Shown: positions 1 to 7,837 of the stretch, one piece after another
Numbering within the stretch: the stretch's first letter is position 1
Layout: the number at the start of each line of letters is the position of its first letter
Origin: Sphingomonas sp. 67-36
GTDB lineage: Bacteria > Pseudomonadota > Alphaproteobacteria > Sphingomonadales > Sphingomonadaceae
Length of the DNA: 64,000 bases
Direction: 5' to 3'
Assembly (NCBI GenBank): GCA_001897375.1
Contig: MKSU01000018.1
Coordinates: 1-64,000 of the forward strand
The notes under the pieces: generated by a model
Databases searched by the model: none
What the model was told of the DNA's origin: nothing
What the model saw: only the letters and a program-made list of their open reading frames with translations
Translations under genes and position numbers: made by a program

Positions 1-1265
1 TTCTGCTGGTACTGGCCGCCGGCGGTGTCGGTGATGCGGGCATTCCAGAACTGAAGGCCGATCGGCGTGCCGCTCTCGCCATAGAATTTCTGCGTGTTGA
101 CGCTGCGACCGAGCGATACGTCATAGAAGGTCATGTGCGGCTCAAGCCCGGCAACCGAGCAGGTCAATCCGAGGCGCAGGCTGCCGGCGAAGTTCATCAC
201 CGCATCGGCGCGCGCAGTGCCCGGCGCGCGCTCGATGACGATGCCGGCCCCACCCTGCGGGAAGCTCGTGCCGTTGGTGCCGGAATTGCTGGCGGTGTTA
301 TCGACAAGGCGGATGCGCGCGCCGGTGCCGGTCTTGCTCGCCGTACCGCGCGTCGCGTTGGTGATCGCGCTCGTCGCCCCGGCGACGGTGGCGAACGGCG
401 TCGCCAGCGCGGTCGCAGCGTTGGTCGACCAGACGCCCGTGCTGTCCGAGCCGCCATTCTTGACATAGGCCAGCGGGGGCGCGGCGGCGAGCGCCGTATC
501 CCGGTGGAAATAGCGCCGGGTGAACTCGCGCGGGGATGCGCTCGCGGCCCACAAATCCTCGCTCTTGAGGACGGATGCCGCGCCGCCGATCCACGGATAG
601 ACTTCCGCCTCCAGCCAGAACGCCCCGGTCGCCAGCGCCGACACGTCGAGATCGCCGGCATATACCTCGACCGGGTTGGCATCCTCGCACAAGGTCGAGA
701 TGACCGTTGCCGCCACCGTCTGCCACGCCGTCTGCGTCGTGCCGTCGTTCGCACGCACGCGCACGCACGCCACCTGCCGGTTGGAGCGGAAATCGCGGTG
801 GAAGGCGATCAGTTCCCAATGCACGGAATTGCCGACGAGCTGGCGGCTCGGCATCACCCATGCCGCGATTGGCTTCGGGCTGGTCTCGGTGGAGTTGTTG
901 GTGACGCCCGCGATCACGTCGGTCGAATAGACGTAATCGTCCAGCGCGACCGTCGCCGTCGTGGCGAGCGTGTAGTTCGGATAGACCTGCCGCTTGCGCT
1001 TGGTGATGATGCGGCTCTCAGCATAGGCAGCCGTCGCCCCGGTCGCATCATAGCCCGCGCGCATCACGCTGACCGTCTTCGGCGATCCGCCGTCCGGTCC
1101 CATCTCGCTCGGCAGCGTCGTCACGAACGCCGGCAGGTCGCCGGGAACGGCATATTCGGCGGACCAGCCTTCGGCATTCACCGAGGCGATCAACGGCACG
1201 GGAGCCGGACCGCCGCCGGCGACAGACCGCCGTCGCCCGTATCCCAGGCCGAGCCGCAGCGCCAT
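1..1265 (-). CDS. Phage spike/receptor-binding protein, C-terminus cut by window edge
   Basis: An open frame of about 421 codons starts at ATG 1265, with the ATG overlapping the TGA of the GhsA-like gene (TGATG). It runs off the left edge. The N-terminus reads MALRLGLGYGRRRSVAGGG; the rest is rich in T, S, A, N and V with hydrophobic/polar alternation, suggesting a beta-rich appendage protein. In Rhodobacter capsulatus GTA the gene beside the spike base (ghsA) encodes the spike fibre (ghsB), so an analogous role is inferred from position only. No enzymatic motif was recognised. Confidence 0.7.
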   Translation of the reverse strand, partial: MALRLGLGYGRRRSVAGGGPAPVPLIASVNAEGWSAEYAVPGDLPAFVTTLPSEMGPDGGSPKTVSVMRAGYDATGATAAYAESRIITKRKRQVYPNYTLATTATVALDDYVYSTDVIAGVTNNSTETSPKPIAAWVMPSRQLVGNSVHWELIAFHRDFRSNRQVACVRVRANDGTTQTAWQTVAATVISTLCEDANPVEVYAGDLDVSALATGAFWLEAEVYPWIGGAASVLKSEDLWAASASPREFTRRYFHRDTALAAAPPLAYVKNGGSDSTGVWSTNAATALATPFATVAGATSAITNATRGTASKTGTGARIRLVDNTASNSGTNGTSFPQGGAGIVIERAPGTARADAVMNFAGSLRLGLTCSVAGLEPHMTFYDVSLGRSVNTQKFYGESGTPIGLQFWNARITDTAGGQYQQ

Positions 1266-1534
1266 CAGGCCAGCGCCACGATATCGGCCGCAGTCGTGCC
1301 GGTCGCGCGGACGTAGCTCGCCCGCACGTCGAGCACCTGCCCGGCCGCGACATTCTTGAATGTCACGTCGGCCGCGCCGCCGACGCCGCGCAGCACGATA
1401 TTGCCGGCGGTGCCGACATACAGCGCCTTCGGCACAACCGGCAGCGGCGTCGCGTCGCTCGGCGTCACCGCATAGGGTGCCCGCGACGAGGCGATGATCA
1501 TATCGCTGCTGTCGAGCGGAAAAGGATCGGCCAT
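1265..1534 (-). CDS. Head-spike base protein, RCAP_rcc01079 (GhsA)-like
   Basis: A protein of 89 residues beginning MADPFPLDSSDMI. The features PYAVTPSD, PKALYVGTAGNIVLRGVGG and RASYVRATGTTA match the small spike-base family typified by R. capsulatus GTA rcc01079, which anchors capsid spikes that bind capsular polysaccharide. ATG 1534 is preceded by an AG-rich ribosome site (GGAGGACAAG). The usual length of this family is close to 90 residues, so it is complete. It is coupled to the downstream spike gene. The family call is from remembered motifs. Confidence 0.75.
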   Translation of the reverse strand: MADPFPLDSSDMIIASSRAPYAVTPSDATPLPVVPKALYVGTAGNIVLRGVGGAADVTFKNVAAGQVLDVRASYVRATGTTAADIVALA

Positions 1535-1551
1535 CTTGTCCTCCGTTGCAG

Positions 1552-1881
1552 TCAGGGTTGCGCGGGCTGTGCGGCCGGCGCGGGGCAGGTGAACGGCAGC
1601 GCCATGCCGTCGGCGACGACGGCGCGGCAGATCCGCGCGCCAGCACGCCACAGCCGCTCGCCCCACAGTTCGATCGCTGCGTTGTATCGGTCGGCCGTCT
1701 TGGCGTCGGTCAGGATCGCGTCGGTCGGCGGGGGCTTCGCCTCGATCACCGCCTTAATGTCCGCCGCAGACACGCTTGAAGGTGTCGCTGGATGCGCCCG
1801 CTCGCCGCAGCCGCTCACAGCCAAGAGCGACAGCGGAAGCATCAGGTGCGCCATTTGCGGCCGCATCGATCGCATCGTCAT
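1552..1881 (-). CDS. Putative outer-membrane spanin lipoprotein (Rz1-like)
   Basis: A frame of about 109 codons whose 5' end overlaps the 3' third of the i-spanin gene in another frame. A short hydrophobic signal ends in the lipobox LLAVSGC, so it is predicted to be lipid-modified. The mature part ends in a proline/alanine-rich tail (PAPAAQPAQP). The overlap of an Rz-like gene by a lipoprotein gene is the classic two-component spanin arrangement, in which the pair fuses inner and outer membranes at lysis. Start choice is uncertain: ATG 1881, 1875 or 1866 would all keep the signal peptide. Confidence 0.75.
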   Translation of the reverse strand: MTMRSMRPQMAHLMLPLSLLAVSGCGERAHPATPSSVSAADIKAVIEAKPPPTDAILTDAKTADRYNAAIELWGERLWRAGARICRAVVADGMALPFTCPAPAAQPAQP

Positions 1882-2107
1882 AATCCTTCCCCATGGCATC
1901 GACTGCCGCCTGGTCGGCGAGCCGCTGCAGCGCGGCCTGCTCGAGCTGGTCGGCACGTTTCTTCTGCTGGTCGGCTTCAGCTGTCTTCACGCGCAGGTCG
2001 CGCTCGGCGCTTTCCGCACGCGAGGTAGCGGATTGCAGCAGGATCACCAGCAGGAGGATCGCGATCGCAGCGCCCGCCGGCAGCACGATGCGCAGCCACA
2101 CGGGCAT
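1754..2107 (-). CDS. Putative inner-membrane spanin (Rz-like)
   Basis: 117 residues. There is one N-terminal membrane segment (about residues 7-26, LRIVLPAGAAIAILLLVILL) followed by a charged coiled-coil-like stretch (about 30-75). This is the type II membrane topology of i-spanins. ATG 2107 overlaps the TGA of the upstream holin gene, so the two are coupled. Its 3' end overlaps the o-spanin lipoprotein gene by 128 bases. The longer reading frame upstream has no phage-like sequence, so MPVWLRIV is taken as the start. Confidence 0.8.
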   Translation of the reverse strand: MPVWLRIVLPAGAAIAILLLVILLQSATSRAESAERDLRVKTAEADQQKKRADQLEQAALQRLADQAAVDAMGKDYDDAIDAAANGAPDASAVALGCERLRRAGASSDTFKRVCGGH

Positions 2108-2271
2108 CAGACTTTCCCGTCCGGGATGAAGGCGACTGCGACACCCACCGCGAAGCTGATGACGCTCCAGGGCCACGGCAACACCGCCGCCGCCGCAGCT
2201 GCTGTCCCGACGCCCGCCAGCGTCGATCGCTCGACGAGGCGCGAGCGGAACCAGGTGAGCGCCTTCCTCAT
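2107..2271 (-). CDS. Putative holin, small two-segment membrane protein
   Basis: 54 residues starting MRKALTWFRSRLVERS. Two hydrophobic stretches (about 17-31 and 35-49) are separated by PWPW, with basic residues at the N-terminus. It sits between endolysin and spanin genes, with ATG 2271 overlapping the endolysin stop (ATGA) and its own stop overlapping the i-spanin start. Size, topology and position fit a phage holin that permeabilises the inner membrane at lysis. The function is inferred from context, as holins share little sequence. Confidence 0.68.
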   Translation of the reverse strand: MRKALTWFRSRLVERSTLAGVGTAAAAAAVLPWPWSVISFAVGVAVAFIPDGKV

Positions 2272-2834
2272 GCCACCAGCGCCTTCGTCAGATCCGCGCC
2301 GATATCGACCCGCTGGGGATGCGCCCAGTCCGGCGTATAGCTCGGCTTCTTCACCGGCCAGACGGTGGCGATCGTCCCCGTCACCGACCAGATGCCGTCG
2401 AAGAACAACGCCGCCTCGGCCTCCCGGCGCGGGGTCAGCGCGCCATTGTTGAGGTAATGCGTCTTCATGAAGGCGCGCGCGCTCTTCACCGATCCGGCCA
2501 GCCACAGCTTGACCCAGCTCGTCGTCAGGATCGCTCCCGTGTTCCAATGCCACGAGAGCGCGGCGCCAAGCTCCGTCTCGGTCAGTTCGCGACCGCCGAA
2601 GGCGCGCAACACTTCGGGCAGGTACTTGCTCCGCAACAGCCAGACGAACACCTCAAGGCACCGCGTGATCGGCTGCGGGTTATCCTTGTAGCGATCGACC
2701 TTGTGGCCGGATGCGTTCGTGATCCCGATCGACCAGGTGCCACGCGGCGGTTTCGCATTGTCGAGATACCATTCGCGCACGATCGCCTCGTGCCCGATCA
2801 GTTCCATCGCGATGCGCGACGTTATCTGCCTCAC
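2268..2834 (-). CDS. Endolysin, GH24-like muramidase
   Basis: 188 residues. The N-terminal region holds an E-x8-D arrangement (E16, D25) followed by TWSIGIT (T39), matching the E-8-D-...-T catalytic layout of T4-type lysozymes (glycoside hydrolase 24). Such enzymes cleave the N-acetylmuramic acid to N-acetylglucosamine bond of peptidoglycan. No signal peptide is seen, so release would need the holin. It overlaps the holin start by four bases and the preceding membrane-coil gene by four. The family call is good but by eye; some phage endolysins of this fold vary in the third catalytic residue. Confidence 0.75.
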   Translation of the reverse strand: MRQITSRIAMELIGHEAIVREWYLDNAKPPRGTWSIGITNASGHKVDRYKDNPQPITRCLEVFVWLLRSKYLPEVLRAFGGRELTETELGAALSWHWNTGAILTTSWVKLWLAGSVKSARAFMKTHYLNNGALTPRREAEAALFFDGIWSVTGTIATVWPVKKPSYTPDWAHPQRVDIGADLTKALVA

Positions 2835-3133
2835 TCACCTTCCCCCTTCACCTTCGCCCGCAGCCCATCGAGCAGCTTGTCCGCGCGGCGCAGCACCGAC
2901 GCGCCCGGCGCGAGCCGCTCCACCTCCTGCCAAAGGATCTCGATCACGCTGAGCTGGATCGCGCGGCGTTCCTGGTCGGCGACTTCGCGCTGGCGGCAGT
3001 GCTCAAGATCGGCCTCGATCTTCGCGAAACGCGCCTCCACCTTCTTCCAGATGAAGCGACCTACCCCGCCGAGCGAGCCGAGCACCGCCGCCGACGCGCT
3101 GGCGACCGCCGCGATCTGGGCAGCGTCCATCAT
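2831..3133 (-). CDS. Small phage protein with N-terminal membrane segment and coiled coil
   Basis: 100 residues starting MMDAAQIAAVAS. A weakly hydrophobic N-terminal stretch (about 5-25) is followed by KKVEARFAKIEADLEHCRQR and further charged heptad-like sequence. It lies in the lysis cluster just before the endolysin, overlapping neighbours on both sides by four bases. It could be a second holin-like or antiholin protein, or a structural protein. No family is recognised. Confidence 0.6.
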   Translation of the reverse strand: MMDAAQIAAVASASAAVLGSLGGVGRFIWKKVEARFAKIEADLEHCRQREVADQERRAIQLSVIEILWQEVERLAPGASVLRRADKLLDGLRAKVKGEGE

Positions 3134-3285
3134 GCTGGCAAGACCACCTCGGCCGCGAAAGCTTCCTCGGCCTCGGTATCGCGCCCATCGATTGCAACGA
3201 TGATGCGCGTGCGTGCGCCCTTCCTATACCAGCCGACCACCGTGCCCGGGCCGGCCGGCGTCACCACGCGATCGCCGATGGTCAT
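3130..3285 (-). CDS. Small phage protein, SH3/KOW-like
   Basis: 51 residues starting MTIGDRVVTPAGPGTVVGWY. This short beta-rich pattern (GDRV.TP.GPGTVVGW) resembles SH3- or KOW-like barrels. ATG 3285 overlaps the tailspike stop codon (ATGA), and its own stop overlaps the next gene, so it belongs to the same translated chain. Function unknown. Confidence 0.6.
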   Translation of the reverse strand: MTIGDRVVTPAGPGTVVGWYRKGARTRIIVAIDGRDTEAEEAFAAEVVLPA

Positions 3286-5228
3286 GCGCCCGCCTCCACC
3301 GTGAGTTGCCAATAGTCGCCGGCCGGGATCGTCATCGCGCGGAAGTTGATGAAGTCCGATGATGTCGGATCTCCCGAACCGGGCAGGATCGAGCAGGCCG
3401 ATTCCTGCGTCGGCGACACCAGTCGGCCAGTGCCGGCCGTGCTGTGCAGCACCGGAGCGCCGCCGATCCGCGCGCCCGCCGTGCAGGTGCCTCCCTTGCC
3501 GGTGACGATATACACAACCATTCCGCCGACGCGGCGATAGGTACCCGCGAAATCCGTCGGGGGCGTGGTCCACTCGGCCGAGAAGCTGGGCGTCCACGCG
3601 TCCATCTGGTTGCGCATCGTATGGCTGCCGGCGATGGCGTCGGACTGCAGAAACAGCCAGTTGTTTAGCAGCGCGTTGGTGTGGTCCTGCTCGACCCTGC
3701 GCGCGAGGCTATCGGCATAGGGCGAAATAATCGTGCCGCGCGAACCGCTTTCGAGGTAGAACATGCTCTCCGGCTGGGGTGCGGTGAAGCGCGGAGATAC
3801 CACCGTCATGTCCTGGCCGATCAACCACATCGCATAGCTGCGCTTGTCAGGATCGATGCCGATGAAGCAGGGCGCTTCCAACAGTTGCATCTGGTTGAGC
3901 TTGAGGCAGGCATCCCCCGCGCTTTCGGGAAAGGTGCTGGCCTGCACCGTTTCCATTCTGAAGCCGCGCAGCGCGCCGCCCGGAGACGAGAAATAGGAAA
4001 CGCCGTCCGCCGTCAGCGTGTCGAACGTCGAATAATTCGAGCGCAGATAATAGGCCCAGGCGCCGTCTCCGACATTGGTCACCTCGATCTGCTCGAACGT
4101 GTTGTAGGTGACGTCGATCAGGCCGACATCGGAATACAGGCCATGTTCGGCGACGCCCTGCACGGTAATGTTCCTGAAGAAATTGCGATACACCACTCCC
4201 GCAATCGACAGCCCACGCCGCGTGTCGCGTATCCAGAGGTTGCCGAACTCGCACTGCCGGATGGTGCTGTTCTCGGCGCTGGTGTGGATCGACACGCCGT
4301 CACACGCGGCGGGGCCGCCCGAGCAGCGGATCTGCAGGCCGCGTAGCACCATGCCGAGCACGATCGTATTGTCCGGCGGTGCGATCTCGATCACCGGTTT
4401 CGCGACACTCGATGTCATGATGAGGACGGTCTTTTCGGTTCCTTCGCCCAGAATATCGAAGGATCCAGAGACGCTGATGGTGTCGCTTACCGGATAGCTG
4501 AAGGGATTGGCGGGGATCACCAGCGCCTTGCCCGTTGCCTCGCAATAGTCACGGGCGCGAAGGAAGGTCGCCGTCAGATCCGGATCGGTCGGCTCGTAGA
4601 AGTCGAGCACGCTCACCCGCTCGCGCATCTTGGCCTGCGCATCGCGCGCCACCGCCCCGGCGCCGGCCTGACGGAACCCGAGCCGCGTCGAGCCGTCGGC
4701 CGCGGCGAGATCGGGCCGCAGGGTCGGGTCGTTCCCGTCACCGAGCGGCGCGGTGGCGATCGAGCCATCCGGCGCACCAACAAGCGCGCGGCCGGCCCGG
4801 TCGGCCGCTGGCGGCAGCAGCGGCGCAACCTCCCCGATCGGCACCTGCAGCGCCCGGAGCCCGAGGTCGCCGAGCGCGACGTCCTGCTCCTGGTCGATCA
4901 GGATCCCGCGATCGAGTGCCCCCTCATGGCTCTCGGCCGGAAACCTGTCGCCGGTGGTATATTCCATCGGCTGCGATCGTGCCGTGCGTCGCATGATCCG
5001 CAACGTGGCGCCGTTCGTGGCAGCGGTCCGTACGAGGGTGCCGCCGGCGTCGGTCTCCCCGCCCGTGACGGAATAATCCGTGCCGATCGCCAACGTCTCC
5101 GCGGCGCCTGCCGTGATCCGCTGCACGACCAGATCGGTCGCCGCCTTGAAACGGTATGGCACCGCGAACACGGTACTGACGCCATTCTCGACATAGCTGA
5201 TCGACGGTGGCTTGGCGGCTACGGTCAT
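3282..5228 (-). CDS. Tailspike/tail fibre with right-handed beta-helix
   Basis: 648 residues. The N-terminal about 120 residues (SISYVENGVSTVFAVPYRF...DLVVQRI) resemble the particle-binding domain of T7-like tail fibres and podoviral tailspikes. The middle (about 215-540) has pectate-lyase-type beta-helix rungs rich in N, I, V and G, expected to bind or cleave surface polysaccharide. The last about 90 residues look like a C-terminal trimerisation or receptor tip. The start MTVAAKPPSIS follows a GGGGA ribosome site that lies inside a hairpin. Host-range determinant by context. Confidence 0.85.
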   Translation of the reverse strand: MTVAAKPPSISYVENGVSTVFAVPYRFKAATDLVVQRITAGAAETLAIGTDYSVTGGETDAGGTLVRTAATNGATLRIMRRTARSQPMEYTTGDRFPAESHEGALDRGILIDQEQDVALGDLGLRALQVPIGEVAPLLPPAADRAGRALVGAPDGSIATAPLGDGNDPTLRPDLAAADGSTRLGFRQAGAGAVARDAQAKMRERVSVLDFYEPTDPDLTATFLRARDYCEATGKALVIPANPFSYPVSDTISVSGSFDILGEGTEKTVLIMTSSVAKPVIEIAPPDNTIVLGMVLRGLQIRCSGGPAACDGVSIHTSAENSTIRQCEFGNLWIRDTRRGLSIAGVVYRNFFRNITVQGVAEHGLYSDVGLIDVTYNTFEQIEVTNVGDGAWAYYLRSNYSTFDTLTADGVSYFSSPGGALRGFRMETVQASTFPESAGDACLKLNQMQLLEAPCFIGIDPDKRSYAMWLIGQDMTVVSPRFTAPQPESMFYLESGSRGTIISPYADSLARRVEQDHTNALLNNWLFLQSDAIAGSHTMRNQMDAWTPSFSAEWTTPPTDFAGTYRRVGGMVVYIVTGKGGTCTAGARIGGAPVLHSTAGTGRLVSPTQESACSILPGSGDPTSSDFINFRAMTIPAGDYWQLTVEAGA

Positions 5229-5235
5229 TCATCGT

Positions 5236-5257
5236 CCCCGAAGGAATTGGTTCGGGG
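5236..5257 (-). promoter_or_regulatory. Hairpin covering the tailspike ribosome-binding site
   Basis: CCCCGAA (5236-5242) and TTCGGGG (5251-5257) form a perfect 7-bp stem with an 8-base loop. In the leftward transcript the 3' arm contains the GGGGA ribosome site just before the tailspike ATG at 5228, so translation could be damped. It lies in the 113-bp gap after the large ejection protein gene. There is no U tract, so it is unlikely to be a terminator. Confidence 0.45.
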
Positions 5258-5341
5258 GCGGTGCCCGGCGCCGTAATCACCGGGGCCCTTGCGGGCGAAG
5301 TCGATTGCTACAGCACGCGCGACTCGCGCGCAATCCTCGGG

Positions 5342-7834
5342 TTATTGCCTTTTCGGATGCGACGCGCCGGTCGCGCTTTCCATGTCCGGCAGGCGCTCGG
5401 GCGTGAGATCGCCGGGCTTCCACCATTGCCCCTGCCGGTTCTGCTCGATCCACCGCGCGGACCGCGCGCGATGCTCTTCGACATTGCTGCTCGCCATCTC
5501 CTCGAGCTGGTCCATCACCAGCCGGTCGAATGCGGCGCGGGCGAACCACAGGTTGCCGCCGGGCACATGGCGCCGGGCGAACTGGACCGCCGCGCCGCCG
5601 GGATCGCCCTCGACCCAACGGCCGCTGTCGGTCTCGTGGCCGACCGCGCGCCGGCCGGCCTTCAGCGCATCGACCGGGATCGAGGAGATCGGTCCGCCGA
5701 CGAATTGCCCCACGCTGTCGATGCGGTCACCTTGATAGATGCCCATCATCAGGCTGACGAGATCGCCGGCGACGCCCAGGCCGCCGCCCTGGAACAGGGC
5801 TGCCGACCAGAATTCCCAATTGTCCATCGGTCGAGGATCGTTGCCTTTAACGATCTCGCGCAGCTGGATCGTCAACGCGCCGAACAACGTCAGGCCGATG
5901 AGCGCGCGTGCGGCATAGGCTGCGCGCTGCGTCGGGTTCATCACCGCCATCTGGCGGAATTGCTTCAGCGCGAACTGGATCGCGAATGTCTTGAACTGGA
6001 AGCTGTTGCGGACAACCTCGCCGGCCAGCGAGCCAGCCTGCGTGCCGAAGGTCGATATCACCTGGCTGGAGGCGGAGCTGTCGATCACCGCCGCCGCACG
6101 CCCGCGCAGCACCATGTTCATCAGCCGGTCGGCCGCGCCCTGGTCGGCGATCGCGGCATGATCGACATAGGCGCTGCCGCCCGACATGATCGGCTCGGCA
6201 TGGCGGATCGCCGTCCAGTCGGCCTGGTCGATCGCATTGCGCTCGAACGCGGCGCGCAGGTCGCCGGGCAGGTCTTTCCACGCTGTGCCACGCAGCTCGC
6301 CGAGATGACCGAGGAAATCGGTGACGAACAGATCCTGCCCCTTCTCGGTCCAGGCATTGAGGCCGGAGATCCGCTGCACGTCATCCGCCATCACCTGCGT
6401 CCAGTTCGGGCCGTACTGGTCGCCGAACATCCGCTGCACCGATTTCATCGACCGCGCCGCCTGCTCCATCCCGGCGCCCAGCCGCCGCGCCAGCGCCACA
6501 TCCGCCTTCGATCGCGGATTGAGCATCTTGAGGTAGGAGGCCATCGCCTTCACCTCGCCGAGCCCATAGAAACCCCGGGCCAGATACCCGGTATGTGCGT
6601 CGCCGACCGCCGCAAGCGTGGCGGAGCCGAGCATCGAGGCTACGTTCACGTTCCGCACCCCCTGTGTCGTTGCGACGACTCCGCGCCCGAACGCACTTTC
6701 TGGCACCACCGGCACGCTGGTCTCCCCGCTGACGTAGCGCCAGAGATCTTCTACCGATTTGCGCGCGCCTGACTTGCCCTTCACCGCGGCCACCACCGCG
6801 TCGCCCGATTGCGCACGCTGGTGATCGGCGCGGTCGAGCATGTAGCGCACCGTCGCCGCCGGGTTCGGCCCGAGCCGCTCCATCGTCGCGATGTCCCTGG
6901 ACATGCCGCTGATATGGCCGAGGATCGCGGTGAACGGATCGGCCGATCCATATTTGGCATTATAGCGCAGCCAGGCGTCGCCATCCCTGAAATGCAGGAT
7001 GCGATGCTCGGCGCGCTGATTGGCGAGCTTCCCCTTGCCGGTCAACGCGGTCGATGCCTCGCCGGTCAGCCCGTTGGTGCGGATCGTCTCGTAAACCTGC
7101 CCGAGCATGTCGGTCAGCGCGGCATCGGTCATCGGCAGGTTGGTGCGCTGGTCGATCATCGCCGCGCGATCGAGCGATGGCAGCACGTCGGAAACCCACT
7201 GCTCGCGCCCGGCCGCGCGCACCTTGAGCGCGTCATGGTTGTGCGGCAGGCCGAAGCCCTTGAGCTTGCCGATCGCGCCGCCCGCCGCGTTGAACCGCTG
7301 GCGCAGCTGGTCGAACGTCTCACCGATCGCCGACGCCATCGTGCGCGCCGTCTCGTTGCCGGTCGACTGGCCGTGCAGCTCACGCACGATATCGTCCAGT
7401 GCCTCGCGATCGCGCGGCCGGCCGAGCAGGTCGCGGTGATGCTGCTCGATGAATTCCGCGATCGCGCCGTGCGCCTGATACTCGATCCGTTTCGCGCCGG
7501 TGGTGACATTGCCCAGCCGGTACGGCGCGCGATCGTCGTCATCGAGCAGCGCGGCCACCGCCTTGTACGGGTTCTTGCTCCTGAACCGGGCGACATCCCT
7601 CACCGCGTCGCGCTGCCGGTTGATCTGCAGCAGCGTCTGCCGCTTCTTCAGCCGCTGCTCGGCCGCGAGCTGGCGCAGCGTCGCCTCGCTCGCCTCGGCC
7701 GCCGCCGCCTCCGCGCCCATCGACTGGCGGTAGAAGCCCTCCAGTTCGTCGAACAGCGCCTTCATCTTCGCGCCGCGCCCCGCGTCGATCTCGCCGCGCT
7801 TCACCATGCCGGGAATGCAATTGCCGAGCGACAT
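5342..7834 (-). CDS. Large internal virion (ejection) protein, gp16-like by position
   Basis: 830 residues starting MSLGNCIPGMVKRGEIDAG. It has long helical, alanine-rich regions and a few hydrophobic segments near the C-terminus (about 650-730, e.g. ALIGLTLFGALTIQL and GGGLGVAGDLVSLMMGI). It is the last of three large genes between the tail tubular genes and the tailspike, the place of T7 internal core proteins gp14-gp16. These are ejected into the host and form the DNA channel. No catalytic motif is recognised; the transglycosylase domain is on the neighbouring protein instead. Confidence 0.75.
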   Translation of the reverse strand: MSLGNCIPGMVKRGEIDAGRGAKMKALFDELEGFYRQSMGAEAAAAEASEATLRQLAAEQRLKKRQTLLQINRQRDAVRDVARFRSKNPYKAVAALLDDDDRAPYRLGNVTTGAKRIEYQAHGAIAEFIEQHHRDLLGRPRDREALDDIVRELHGQSTGNETARTMASAIGETFDQLRQRFNAAGGAIGKLKGFGLPHNHDALKVRAAGREQWVSDVLPSLDRAAMIDQRTNLPMTDAALTDMLGQVYETIRTNGLTGEASTALTGKGKLANQRAEHRILHFRDGDAWLRYNAKYGSADPFTAILGHISGMSRDIATMERLGPNPAATVRYMLDRADHQRAQSGDAVVAAVKGKSGARKSVEDLWRYVSGETSVPVVPESAFGRGVVATTQGVRNVNVASMLGSATLAAVGDAHTGYLARGFYGLGEVKAMASYLKMLNPRSKADVALARRLGAGMEQAARSMKSVQRMFGDQYGPNWTQVMADDVQRISGLNAWTEKGQDLFVTDFLGHLGELRGTAWKDLPGDLRAAFERNAIDQADWTAIRHAEPIMSGGSAYVDHAAIADQGAADRLMNMVLRGRAAAVIDSSASSQVISTFGTQAGSLAGEVVRNSFQFKTFAIQFALKQFRQMAVMNPTQRAAYAARALIGLTLFGALTIQLREIVKGNDPRPMDNWEFWSAALFQGGGLGVAGDLVSLMMGIYQGDRIDSVGQFVGGPISSIPVDALKAGRRAVGHETDSGRWVEGDPGGAAVQFARRHVPGGNLWFARAAFDRLVMDQLEEMASSNVEEHRARSARWIEQNRQGQWWKPGDLTPERLPDMESATGASHPKRQ

Positions 7835-7837
7835 GGT

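Noticed and set aside
135-1316. Long rightward frame of 393 codons at the left end
   Set aside because: Arginine/alanine-rich sequence antisense to the spike gene, whose minus-strand frame reads as a better protein and is coupled to its neighbour.
5207-6772. 521-codon rightward frame opposite the large ejection protein
   Set aside because: Histidine/arginine/aspartate-rich mirror of a clearly real minus-strand gene.
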